Source of the DNA: Ziziphus jujuba
Lineage: Eukaryota; Streptophyta; Magnoliopsida; Rosales; Rhamnaceae
Assembly: GCF_031755915.1 (NCBI RefSeq)
Contig: NC_083387.1
Location: 4,430,501-4,494,500 of the forward strand
Length of the DNA: 64,000 bases
Direction of reading: 5' to 3'
Positions 47,925 to 61,100 of this stretch are shown here, piece after piece; positions within the stretch are counted from its first letter, which is position 1, and each line of letters opens with the position of its first letter. The translations under genes and the position numbers were made by a program. The notes beneath the pieces are model-generated. The model saw nothing but the letters and a program-made list of their open reading frames with translations. It was not told the origin of the DNA and made no database searches.

Positions 47925-49560
47925 TAGGGCCTTCGGTAATTACCGATGAAACCTATGGTAATCAATTTGTAGTTGCTGAAAAAATTACAGTAGGTTTCAT
48001 TGGTAATTACCAAAATCCGTATGGTTATCACATTTTGCCAATTTTTTGGCCCCCACAAGTCCCCTAATGTGTGTTAAATGCAAAAACATTCAAAATATAC
48101 ATTCTGTAATGATCCTAAAGAGAAAAAACCCCAAAAGTTCTGAAAAAGTTCTCAAATTGGCACAAAAATTTTATTACCATAAGACCTTCGGTAATTACCG
48201 ATAAAACCTATGGTAATCAATTTATACTTGCTGGAAAAATTACCGAAGGTTTCATCGGTAATTACCGAAGGCCTTACGGCAATAAAATTTTTTTGCCAAT
48301 TTGAAATTTTTTCCAAAACTTTTGTGGTTTTTTCTCTTTAGGATCATTGAAGAATGTATATTTTGTATGTTTTTGCATTTAACACACATTAGAGGACTTG
48401 TGGGGGCCAAAAAATTGGTAAAATATGATTACCACAGGGTTTTCGATAATTACCGATGAAACCTTTGGTAATTTTTCCAGCAAGGATATATTGATTACCG
48501 TAGGTTTCATCGGTAATTACCAAAGGCCCTACAGTAATAAAATTTTCGTGCCAATTTGAAAACGTTTTCAGAACTTTTGGAATTTTTTCTCCTTAGGATC
48601 ATTGAAGAATGTATATTTTGCATGTTGTTGCATTTAACACACATTAGGGGACTTGTGGGGGGCCAAAAAAGTTGTCGAATGTGATTACCATAGGGGTTTT
48701 GGTAATTATCAATGATTTCTACGGTAATTTTTCCAGCAAGTATAAATCGATTATCGTAGGTTTCATCGGTAATTACCGAAAGTCCTATGGTAATCAAATT
48801 TTTATGCCAATTTGAGAACTTTTTTAGAATTTTTGAGATTTTTTCTCCTTAGGATCATTGAAGAATGTATATTTTGCATGTTTTTGCATTTAACACACAT
48901 TAGGGGACTTGTGGGGGCCAAAAAAGTTGTCGAATGTGATTACCATAGGGGTTTTGGTAATTATTGATGATTTCTATGATAATTTTTCTAGCAAGTATAA
49001 ATTGATTACCGTAGGTTTCATCGGTAATTACTGAAGGCCCTACGGTAATCAAATTTTTATGCCAATTTGAGAACTTTTTCAGAACTTTTGGGGTTTTTTC
49101 TCCTTAGGATTATTGAAGAATGTATATTTTGCATGTTATTGCATTTAACACACATTAAGGGACTTGTGGGGGCCAAAAAAGTTGTCGAATGTGATTACCA
49201 TAGGGGTTTCGATAATTACCGATGATTGCTATGGTAATTTTTCCAGCAAGTATAAATTGATTACCGTAAGTTTCATCGGTAATTATCGAAGGCCCTATGG
49301 TAATCAATTTTTTGTGCCAATTTGACAACTTTTTCAGAACTTTTGGATTTTTTCTCTTTAGGATCATTGAAGAATGTATATTTTACATGTTTTTGCATTT
49401 AACACATATTAGGGAAATTGTGAGGGCCAAAAAATTGAAAAAATATGATTACCAAAAGGGTTTCGGTAATTACCAATGAAACCTACGGTAACCAAATATT
49501 TTTGCCAATTTGAGAACTTTTTTCTGAACTTTTGGAGTTTTCTCTGTTTAGGGTCATTGA
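47925..49560. repeat. 255-bp tandem array with inverted first unit and internal palindromes
   Basis: The marker aacacacattag recurs at 48381, 48636, 48892, 49147 and 49401, a period of 254-256 bp. At the left, about 47925-48215 is the reverse complement of about 48240-48545, so the first unit is inverted. Each unit carries nested palindromes: tcggtaattaccga at the core, flanked by attaccgtagg and cctacggtaat. Between palindromes lies a non-palindromic segment containing ggatcattgaagaatgtat. Confidence 0.9.
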
Positions 49561-49739
49561 TATTTTATCAACACAATACAACAGATGACTTTTCCAACAA
49601 AACAACACATAAAACCAACGTCTATTATGCCAAAACACATGTTACGCGATTGAGCTACTAATTGTATTCCTTACTACATTGCTTAACACACGCATACCAC
49701 ATAACATGCCCTCATTGTCTTAATATAGCATAGAGCGAT

Positions 49740-50136
49740 TTATGGTCCTTTAGTTGAATGGTGCTGTTGGTTGTCAGTGCTATCAAGAGGTATGGCGGCT
49801 GAGCATGATCGGCTGTTGTGACCAATCTATTTGCACCTCCCGCATCTATATTGATGATGCTCCTCTCCTTGAGATTAAATCCTCTTCTTTCTTGGTCTTC
49901 CTGACTGTTTGCCAATCTTAGTTGGAAGTACAAGCTGGTTTATGACATCGTCTAGAGCATGCCACTGACATTTATCTCCAAATGGATATATGGTTTTCGA
50001 ATATATGTCACGAAGTGAGTCAACTGAGTAATGCGCTGAGCAAAGGATATATGGAGAAATATGTTGATGCTTACATGTTGCAATTGCATGGATACAAGGA
50101 AAGCCAGGTTTCTCTATACGGCATGTGCATTATCTG
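49740..50136 (-). pseudogene. MULE transposase C-terminal fragment (SWIM finger and zinc knuckle)
   Basis: The minus strand reads CTCRIEKPGFPCIHAIA (SWIM CxC..CxH), SPYILCSAHYSVDSLRDIYSKTIYP, then GRPRKKRI and a CCHC knuckle (CGRCK, GH, C) with a stop replacing the residue after CGRCK. Stops also precede the SWIM motif (TAA at about 50130) and follow RKKRI. This is the 3' part of a Mutator-type transposase; the catalytic core was not found upstream. Confidence 0.75.
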
Positions 50137-52201
50137 TCAAATTTAAATGAATAATATACTTCAGTGACTACCAAATAAGGGTGCTTATGAAATGAATGAT
50201 GCAATCTAGAGAAAATCAACTCTAATAAATTGAAAAGTGTGCAAAGACTTTTAGACAGAAATTTTACCAGCCTAATCAAGTACACTCCTCATTCCCAAAA
50301 CTATGATAAAGAAAGGTTGTAAACATGTCTCCAAAGAAAAAAAGGTTGTATCCATGTTCCCAAACAAAAATTTATAGTATATAGTTAGACAACATAAAAG
50401 AAAAGCTCTTTAGGTAAACAAATCAAACACTGATAACATACAAAACTACATGTTAATAATTTAGAGAATGTCATATAAAAAAATAAAGCAAAAGTTCATC
50501 AAGTTATTTTCTCTCATGGACATAATAAAATCCATTTCCTCCAAATCATAGTTAACATAAGAGAGCTGCATTAAGAGGATAAAATGCTTTAAATTATTTT
50601 TTTTTTGAAAAAAAAAAGTAAACAACCAAGATATAGTACTATATTTATACTTTAAATATATGAAACAATTTACATAATATATTAAACAATATGTGAACAA
50701 AACTATGATGCACATTATATGTGAGTCTACATAAATATGAATTTTGGGGACAAAGATATTGCACACGTGATATACATTATAAGCTAATTCACTTAGAATT
50801 TTGCTTTAGCTAGTTGATGGAGAATATGTCAATGTCGCCATTCATATGACCTTGTAATGCAAATAAACAAAATAAAACTTCAAGTTAAATAGAAGATACA
50901 ATTAAAAAACCAAACAAAACATAGAATTCTTCCAAAACTTCAATTTCTATTCTCTACAATTTAGTCTTCAGTCTCCATACTTCTAGCATACAAAAAAACA
51001 CAACATATAATTCTTCCAGCATACAAAATCCACATTCCTCAGCATAAAAAATTCACATTCTTCCATACTTCATCAAAAATAAAGACAAAATTAGGGAGAA
51101 AAATTTAGGCTATGTACTTTTGAAAATTTATGCCACAGCCCAAATTTAGTCAATCCTTCAATTAACTGGTTCTTCCTTTCTTCATATGAGAGCTTCTTTA
51201 AGTTGAACCTGTCAAACAAAGAAAGAGAGCAACTATCGTCAGATTCTTTGTTTATAAAAGGAAAAACAGACAAAGAAAGTCATCCATGTAACTAAGTAAC
51301 TATCGTAAGGAATGGCTAATGCGGCTATGTATCGGAATTATTATTATCATATAGCAAATACACCTTCCTTTTCCAAATTTGTTTTAGGTATATTATCACC
51401 AAGAAATATAACTACTATCAGAATTCTTCTGGTGAATTACCTGCTCTATGTAGAATTTAAATAATCCACTCACAAGAGTTTCCTGCAGTTGATAAAAGAC
51501 CTTCAATATTCTTCAACTGAGGTGCAAGCATTTTGCAGAATTTGTTAGGAGTCAAATTTCAAATGTACAAAACTAGTATCTCAACCTAACCACAAAAATA
51601 TTAAATGTTTTGTACAAAACATATGAATATTAATTTGAACAACAAATGGAATCTAATGTCTAACTCTTATCCAATACCACAAGGCAAAGAATATTAACTC
51701 CAAAATATATAATCTTTTTGATGATTATTGGAGAAATTTCCAATTGGATCATCAAAATTTGCAAGTGGGATAGTTTAAGTGGGCTTAACGTAGAAAAATG
51801 AAATAGACCTTAAAATTTTCTAATATGTGATCATCATATTTTGCCATCGATATGTATTTGCAACAACCCAAGAACTAAAATTATGATTTAATATATACTT
51901 TTTTTATATACCTTTTTTCTTGAAAGAATCATGACTAAAAAGTATGTAAATGTGAATAAAATAGAAATATATTTCAAATATTTACATTTTTAATTGATAA
52001 TAAAGTTGTGTAAAGTTCATTGAAATATACATTTGGTTTAATATTATACCTCCTTTTTTGAGCCACCAATCTCCACAGTAACTTAATTTGCCATGGCAAG
52101 ATGAAAAATGCAATCCTAAGATAAACCAAGCCCATGAGTTATCTTTTGAAAAAACATTATAACCCATTGTTACAGATGCATGTAATATATATACATATAT
52201 A
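50137..52201. other. AT-rich interior of the nested insertion
   Basis: Two exon-like islands occur on the minus strand. At about 51474-51540, MLAPQLKNIEGLLSTAGNS lies before a strong donor gtgagt. At about 51097-51210, an acceptor is followed by FNLKKLSYEERKNQLIEGL. I do not recognise the protein. The rest is non-coding. Confidence 0.4.
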
Positions 52202-52206
52202 GTCTG

Positions 52207-55175
52207 TGTCAGGACCCGCCCAGAATTCCTCCTCCGGAACCCTAGACAGCCCTGATCCCAGGGAAATACCACCGAACCTTCCAACGGAAAATCCGGCAGC
52301 ACCTCCCCTAAGGGATTTACTTACCACAAATTTACCTGCACTGAAAACACACTTCAAAAATATCCCCTTATTCCTCCCACAAACTACAAACTGGTTCCAC
52401 AAATTTCAGCACTTCAAAACAAAAATACAGTAATCCAGTGCAAGATAAATACAACAAGAGTGAAAGAAATAGTACAACTGCAATAAAGAAGAACAGGGTA
52501 CAGTACGAACTAAAACAGCGAGGAAGATCAAGTCCGCTCCGAGTGAACACCGACAACCTGGTACCTAGAGGAACGGAATTTAAGAGTGTGAGATGCTAAT
52601 CATCTCAGTGAGCGACCCTACTACTATACCATATAATATCACAGTAATAAGTATAAATAATAATTATTTGGAAATAATAATTTCTCTCAAAACCCTTACA
52701 ATTCTCTCAGTTGGAAAGGTTCCCCTTTTAAAACATTTTCACAAAACCCTTTATTCATATTTCCCGAAAACCAAGACATCAATTAAATACCAGAAGCGGT
52801 AACAATTATATTTTTCATTAACATTTTATTTTTAAAACACAGTTCTGAAAATCATTTGATGCACCCACTATATACCAGTGGCGCCAACAGTACCCAGCGT
52901 CCCAAGGTACCGCCAGACAGGAGGTTATAGAAAGAAACCGGCATACGGTCGCGTGGCGTCCCACTGCGCCGCTGCTAACCTGGTGTCCCGGCCAATGGGG
53001 GGTGGCCTACCCTCTCCGATGGCATCCACAGGACACCCTCATAATATCAACCGCGCGCTACTCACACCCACCTGCGCGCTAATCACAACCGTGTGCACAA
53101 TATCCATATCACATATACCATATCACATAATCAGAACACCAGTACGTGCACGGTGCATCTAAAAATTATAAAATCCATAAATTTAAATCATAAAACAATT
53201 TTCACATTTTTCATAAGCATAGCGGGCATAATCCATCCGCTTGAACCGGGAAATTCTCCACAATTTCCTTATAATCTATACCATAAATTCCATGATTTTC
53301 AAATCCACCAACTCCCAAATCCATCAATTCAAATATCCACATTTTTTTTTTCAAGCATAAATAATTTCTCGAAATATCATAATCAAATCCCATAATATTT
53401 TATGGGCATATTTCATAAAAATTGAAATCACCAACATAACCAAATATTTTCCTTGAAATATTTGAAAATCAAATCGTGCCCAATTTACCATTAAAACCAC
53501 ACCAATTTCAAAATCCTCAAAACCATAAAATAATTCCACACGGCATAAATTTGTAGAATTCACATTTTCTTAAATCCAATAAATTCATAAATAATTCTAC
53601 AATAAATCCAATAAATATTTGGCACATAGAAATTAAATTCCAAATATTTAATTCACACATAATATATTCATCAATTAAATTTCCCAAAATTAATTTGAAG
53701 GTGGGTCACTCACCTGGAGCACGCAATTAACCCATGATCCACTACGGGATCAATTCTACGACTCACCGGTGCTCCTAGAACAAAATTCACAGACAGTCAA
53801 ATAAATTAATATTTTATTCGGGTAAATAATACCCGGTACCCGGGGGGTCAAAACACAAACGATATCTAGAATTTACGAGTTATATACCGAATCGAAGCTC
53901 GAGTGATGCTAATCACAGATCCGGTCTTAATTTTCGATGATCGTACCCGACGGGGTTTGAATTTCGTCGGGAAGCTTTTCGGGTTTCGGCTCCGCAATTC
54001 TCCCAAACCGTCGCGAATTGGTGGAAACGGAAGTCGGATTTGGGTTCAGGAGGTCGAACACTGCGGACTGGAGCTGGCTGAAATTTTCGGGTACTCGCCG
54101 GAACAGTAATTTCCGGCGGGCCGCCACGTCACCGACAACCGTCGCCGGAACAGTAATTTCCGACGGTGGCCGTTTGCTGTGAAATTTTGCAGATTTGTAG
54201 ATCGTGAGGAGAGCAATCCAACGGGACCGACGGTGAGCAAAACGGAGGTCGGACGGCGGAGAAATCACCGTTTGAAGCTTTTCGACCCCTCGCCGGAAAA
54301 CGCTCCGATCCCGGCGCGTCGGTGGTCCGATGGCCGTGATTTTTGGTGGGTAGGCCGGACTTGAGGAGAGGATGATGGGTGTATGGCGCGTGTACTGTAT
54401 ATCGGCCGGAATAGTGCCGATTCGCGGTGGCCGGCGGTGGAGGGGAAAAATCGCCGCCAAACTTCGGACGTCCGATCCGGGCGCGTCCGGCGGCCGTTCG
54501 CCGTGAAATTTGGAGGTTTTGCCGGAAATGAGGTGGGTAATCTGGCTGGCCGGCGCGTGTACAGTAACTAGGCCGGAAAACGTGAAAATGGCCGGCGGCC
54601 GGTGACTCTCTCTCTCTCTCTCCTCTCTCTTTCTCTCTCCTCTCTCTCTTTCTCTCTCTTCTCTCTCTTCCCCGAGTGTTTTAACAAATAAAAACCCTGC
54701 ATGACACTGTTCATGCCACGTGGACCAATCAGAAGCTGACACGTGGCATTTCACTGTTCACCGACCCAAAAACATTAAAATAATACGGTATCCGGTAAAC
54801 TTCAAACGTCCATAACTTTTTAACCGGATGTCCGTTTTGAGCGTGCCGCTAGTCTGTGAACTCGTATCGACGAGCACTTCACAACCATGCATGAGTCAAA
54901 GCTCAATTCCCCATAAACAAAAAGTCAACTCCGGCACCCCTTGGACAGTTTGGACCGCAACTTGTTTCGTCCATAACTTTCAAACCGTAGCTCCGTTTTC
55001 GACGTGCTACCAGTCTACGAACTCGTGGCATCGTGCACTTCGCCATGGTACCCTAGTCAACTCAAAATTCTCACCGAGTCAAAAAGTCAACTTTTAACCC
55101 CCTTCGATCAATGGTCAATGGTCAACCTCGGTCAACGTGCACGGATTCCGGTGCGATTTGGGACGGGGTGTTACA
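52207..55175. mobile_element. solo LTR, 2969 bp, GC-rich (probably Gypsy-type)
   Basis: Ends are tgtcaggacccgcc and ggacggggtgttaca (TG..CA), with the exact 5-bp duplication gtctg (52202-52206 and 55176-55180). No primer site, polypurine tract or pol domain is inside. It contains CT-rich microsatellite (54605-54670) and two diverged copies of about 150 bp near 54805 and 54965 (ccataacttt, ccgttttgagcgtgc/ccgttttcgacgtgc). A 275-codon minus-strand ORF (53927-54754) is low-complexity by-product. Confidence 0.85.
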
Positions 55176-55180
55176 GTCTG

Positions 55181-58120
55181 TGCATGAAAGAAATAAAAAA
55201 TAGGGGCATAAATTTACTTTTTTACCAATTAAAATACAAGATGAAAGAATAGGTTTATATATCACCTTTAGGCAATCCTATCCATAATTGTTATTGCAAT
55301 TATTTCATAATATATATGAGACCATTGTATTGTACTAATACATTTCTTCAATGCATCTATGTTAATATTTTTTCTAACGGACTACTAAGATAGCATAAGC
55401 AAAATATAAAAGCACATCATCACCAATAGGACTACTAATAACATGTATAGAACATTGCATAGTTGTTATATAGCATGATTAAGTGGATAAACTAAATATA
55501 CATCCAGCTTAAGATTTAAGCTATAACATACCCCCAGCTAGTAAGATTTAGTACATGTAAACTGTTTTTACTACTAAGATCCTTAGCATATCATGAAATT
55601 TCTTTCTGTATGCATATGCTAAAAGTCATGCTGGTGGTCCATGAGGATCTTCTACAACATTTTTCCTTGAAGTCACTCACTCCATAGTTCAGTTTGCCAC
55701 TTTCAGTAGGTACACTAGTTATCATTATGATCCTTCCGGTAGGTAAGAACATCAAATGGAAGAAAAGTATATCAGAATTAGAATAGATATATCTTGAATT
55801 TCAACTAGAAATGTAAAATGATAAATGTTTCTTGCACTTTACTTCATTTAATATGATATATAAGCTGTTCTAACTTCTAACAAAAAAAAGAAAATTGTGA
55901 TTAAAAAAACAAAACAGCTAGAAAAAGGGAAAGAAAAAATACAAAAAACAAAGGTAAGAATTATTGCTCAAGCCTTGTAATATAATGTTTTCAGCAATCC
56001 CAAGATCCTTGAAAGGGTACTCAAGAGAGACGTTGACAACCCTACAGCAAATAAACAAGAACACTATGGTAAACCTCATGCAGGGAATAAGTTTATATTA
56101 AAAGGCTTGGAAGGTTGTGTTTGAAGAAAAAAGTAACAAGGACTTGAGATTTGTAATTATATCATGTATCCTGTAATAAATATTATGCAGTACTGCCTCT
56201 TACTTTAATATTGAAATTAAATTAAAAAAGCTCAAAGCAAAACAAGCATGCTATCTTATTGCTAGAGTAAGTCGTATTCGAGATGGTAACCAAACAAAAT
56301 TGTCCCAAGACAAGCAACACCAACATAAATTGTTTGTTTAGTTTTCAATAACTATCAGAGGCAGTTCACGACTTCAAACACATGCAAGTTTTTCTTGTTA
56401 AATTCTTCTCAAATAGATAGGGAGCAAGAATATTTATGGTCATTTACATTCATTATCATTTTTTTTTTTGGGTACTCCATTGGTTGTAAATTTAGTTTCC
56501 ATGTATAGAAGAAAACGACCAAAGATTGTTTTAATTCTTGTATTACAATAATAGAGAATTTATATTTAACTTTAAATTATTGTTTGAGAGACTAAATCCT
56601 CTCAGGGCTAGGATATTTTAGGTTCATTAAGTTTGCATAATATTTGAAGCTGGGCATCTTTCCTCAAGGTAACATCCAGCAACATATTAGGACCCATTGA
56701 TGGTAATGTTTTTATACTTTTCTTTGTTGTATGAACTATAAGATGAACATGCCAAACATTTATGGAAAATAAACAAACCTCAAGCCCGAGTTTTTATCAT
56801 TATAAATTCTGAAAACAAACTAGCAAGCATTTTGTCTAGAAAGTTGTGTAAAACTTAATATAAATCATTATCAGCATTGTAACTTTTTATTTATTATTAA
56901 TTTAAGGTATATAATCACAACATGGTCCACATTAACATTTTGCTGTCTTCCATGATCTAGTTAAGAAACTTTTAGAGCCATAGAAATTATGGGTCAAGGA
57001 CAAAGAAATGTCCTTTTAACTTTCCATTTCCAATTTAGAAACCTTCAAATGGTTGAAACCAGTCTATTCAAATAATCCATAAGAAATGCAAATAAAAGAT
57101 ATATTGCCTAGAGATAAACATCCAAACTCTAAGCACTTTAATTTACAACACAAGAATGATCAATAATTCACTCCATTAGAATTTTTTTTTTTAGTAGTCT
57201 AATAAGAAATCTTAAGGAAAATGTTTTCCTTGTATGAATAACACACTAAAATGTTTATTACATTATTTCAATGAGGAATCATTTTCCAGAAATTGATTTT
57301 GAAAATTCTTTAGTATTTGGTGCATGGAAAATATAAGAAGGAACAAAAATTTAAAAAATCTAGGATAATGAAACTTGGATTTCTTTTTTTTTCTTTTTTT
57401 TTTTTTTTTGGGACAAGTTTGAATTAAAAATACTTCTCTCAACATGTCTCAAATAGCTTCCAAAAAAAAAAAAAGTCATTACAATTTACAAAGTCATATT
57501 CCTTTATAAAGTATTTTCCTTAGGAATTATCGGCCTACCAAATAAGGAAGTGAATAATTCAAGCAAAAACCAGATACTACTATTATCTTTTGTCTAATTG
57601 TGACAAACTATGAATGAAGGAGTAATTTAGAAGTTCCAAAACGTTGAATCTTGATGTGAAATTAATTATTTTTAGAAAAATAAAATAAAATTAAGAATAT
57701 AAGTTATATAAACATATTTCACAGCAACTTACCTCTGGAGTTTGATGGTTTGGTTTTGCTAATCCTTTAGCATCCATGCACTCAGCCTAATATTTTGAAA
57801 CAGCCAAATTTGACTTGTCCAGCGACAAAGCATACATCACCTGCAAATTCCTAAATAGGCTTTCAGTTCCACGCTTTAATCCTTTGCACTTTCATCTTAG
57901 ATTTGATAAGGAAGAAACCATCTAAACCATGATTATTGACTTCCATCCCTCCTCATGAAGAACTCTTTAGTCATCCCAAGCCGTTTTTCCATTCTTTCTC
58001 ACTTTTTCTTCCTTTCCTTCTTCGTCATGCTTCGTTTAGGGCTTGATTTTTCCTTTTTGATATTTGAAAAGGGTAATTTGGAAATATATGAAAATGAAAG
58101 GTAAAACAAAAAAAATTCAA
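55181..58120. other. right part of the nested insertion, no gene assembled
   Basis: AT-rich. On the minus strand an exon-like start MDAKGLAKPNHQTPE followed by donor gtaagt lies at 57733-57777. A second island, acceptor then VVNVSLEYPFKDLGIAENII, lies at about 55965-56041. Both could belong to a fragmented gene carried by the MULE, but no match was recognised. The right border with LINE ORF2 is near 58120. Confidence 0.4.
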
Positions 58121-58159
58121 TCAAGGTAGGTAGATTTCATTAACACGTTTCAAATAAGG

Positions 58160-61100
58160 GTATTAAGCCAAATTCCCCTTTTAATAAATTGCCTACTGCT
58201 AGCCGTTCCAATCCTGTGCCTGAAATCAGGTTTGTCTAGACTCAAACTGAAAGATCTAGCTCGAGGGTCAAAAAGCCTGGAAATTTTTCGTAGGAGGTTG
58301 GAAAATGAAGAAGGAACTACTCTTCTGTTCAGTCCAATGGCCAAGGAGGTGGGCCTCATCAAGCCCCCCTCATCGTCATGAATATTATCTCCTAGAATTG
58401 CCGTGGATTTGGAAGAGTCACGGCAGTGCGAGGTCTAAAAAGCCTCGTTTGAAAATCTTCCCCGGAGGGTTTGTTTCTCATTGAAACAAAAGTTGACGAT
58501 GCTAGGATGTCTACAATTATATGGAACTTACCTTTCGATAACTCAGTTGTAGTGGAAGCAGTTTAAAGTGCAAGGGGACTAGCTTTCTTATGGAAAAATA
58601 ATTTAAATTGGAGTGTTTTTTACAAATCGAAATGGATCATAGGGGTTTCCTATCCTTTAAGCAATGGAACTATAGGTAATGGTTGGTTCTGCTATTGTCC
58701 TGCTGAGAGGTCGCTAAGGAAAGGATTTTGGTTAGAATTAATGGCAGCAATAAAGATAGGAAGTGACATTTGGGTTTGTATGGGTGATCTTAATGACGTC
58801 ACGTGCCAAGAAGAGAAAGCATGGGGAAAGAAAGTCAGCAGTAAATCAAATTATTTTTTGAGAAATTTCTTCTCAGACATGGGTGCTTTTGATATGGGTT
58901 TTAGCGGGAATATGTTCACTTGGTGTAATCGAAGATGGGGAAAGGCCAACATTAGGGAATGTATTGACAGGGTATTAGCAAGTTTAGAGTGGCGGGTTAT
59001 CTTCAACCAGGCAGGGGTTTTGCACCTTTCACCACCAGGTTCCGATCACCTTCCAATCCAGTTATCCTTAATCTAGGATCATCCTTTCGTTCATAGATCA
59101 TTTCGGTTCCTGGAGGCTTGGATAAGAGACCCTCCTGTGAAAAAGTAGTGAAAGAAGCTTGGAGCAGCAGACCTTCAGATAGAAACAGGATTCCTTTATG
59201 TGCCAAAATTTCCTTTACATCCAGAGCCTTCATGAGATGGAACAAGGAAAACTTTGGTTTTTGCTATTCAAAAATTAAGGACCTTGAAGATAATCTCGCC
59301 TGTATTTATAGTCCTCCGCCTTTCGAAGAGAATATAAGATCACTGCAGAAAGTCCAAGCTGATCTAGATGAATGGAGGCTGCGAGTGGAGTTGGTGTGGC
59401 GACAAAAATCGAGAGAAGTTTGGCTTCAAGCAGGAGACAAAAGAAGGAAGAACATCATAGTAGCTTTAAAAGATGATGCAGGAAATTGGGTGGAGTCTCA
59501 TGTGGAAATTGGGAACTATCTAACAGAGAAATTCACAGAATTATACAAAAAGGAGCTGGTGGACTTTTGTGATTGTCTAGATGCTTTTATAAATGGTGGT
59601 ATAACGGATGAAGATAACGCCAGAATTGATGCCCCCCCTATAGCAGGAGAAATCTGGAGCATAGTTAAGAGTATGCATCCCATCAAAGCTCCCAGGCCTG
59701 ATGAGATGCCTGCTCTTTTCTTCCAAAATTTCTGGAGTACGTTGGGACCTAATGTAATAGAGATGATCCAAAATACCTTTCGCTCCGCTTTATTCCTGCT
59801 CGATGTCAACAAAACCTTCATTGTGTTAGTCCCTAAAATCCAGTAAGTGTCTACCTTTAATCATCTTAGACCCATAAGTCTCTGTAATACAGTTTATAAG
59901 GTATTCTCTAAGCTTCTTGCTGATCGGATATGCCCTGTACTCGACAAAATTATATCTACTATGCAGACTGCTTTTATGCCTAGAAGATGAATTGGAGAAT
60001 ATTCTATTCTAGTAAATGAAGTTTTGCATTGGATGAACAAGAAAAAGAAGGGTAACAAGCTTGTCGGCTTTAAGATCGATATGGTGAAAGCTTATAATCG
60101 TGTGGATTAGGGTTTTTTAACTACCATCTTATCGAAGTTTGGGTTTTGTTTCAACGGATTAAGTGGAGTTGTTGTTAAATGGAAGCGTTTTTAGCAAAAT
60201 AGAAATGAAAAGAGGGCTTAGATAAGGAGATCCCCTCTTTCCTTTCCTCTTCGTTATCTATTCAGAACTTTTATCTAGAATGATATTAAAGTTAGAAAAG
60301 GAAGGAAGAATCCACGGCATCAAACCGGGTAGATCAAGCTCGGCGATTACACATTTGATGTTTGCTGATGATATTCTACTCTTTTGCAGAGTAAATCCAC
60401 ACCTTACTAGTGTTAGTAGCCAGATTCCATCCCAATTTACTGAGCAGGGCTTGATTCATGTCTTTGAGTCTTCTAATACCAAGACCTCCAGTAGCTTTAG
60501 GCCTACAAATTCGAGACCAAGAGATTGGAAAAAAGCTATTACCTCTGTCTTGGTTGTTCCAAATACAGTTGCTTGCCATTTTCTCAATATCATGACACCA
60601 GGTGGCAAGAAGATGATACGTGGACATAGCATAGATAAGGATAGCAGTGACTACATATTTCATCAAAGTATGCTTGTCAGCTTGAGATAGTAATTTTGCC
60701 TTCTAACCTTGGAGTTTGGCTTCAACCTTCTTCTTGAGGTCCTCAAAAGCCTGTGAATGGTTTCTATCCATGAACAAAGGGTTGCCAAGATATTTTGATT
60801 CTTCACCAACTTATTAATTCCAAAAATTTTCTTTATATAGGTCTTGGTTTTTCCTGGCACATTTTTTGAAAAGAAGCAGCCTGACTTCGATAGATTTACT
60901 TTTTGGCCTGTCCATCTGCTGTACGAGTTGAGGCACTTATAAATCATTCTAGATGTTTGCTGCTGTTCTTTCACTGCAGGAATATTGTGGTTGAGAGCCA
61001 ATATTATGTGCATGGCTGTGGATGCCAAGAAACAAACAACCATTTGTTCTTTCACTGCCAGGTTTCTAAGCCAATCTGGTTTGCCACTCAATAGAGCATT

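Noticed and set aside
47925..49560. possible CRISPR-like array
   Set aside because: The 255-bp units have no unique spacers, the organism is a plant, and the structure is a satellite-like tandem repeat with palindromes.
53927..54754. 275-codon open frame on the minus strand
   Set aside because: It lies wholly inside the 2.97-kb solo LTR, opens across a CT-microsatellite (reading as Glu/Arg repeats) and has no domain-like composition.
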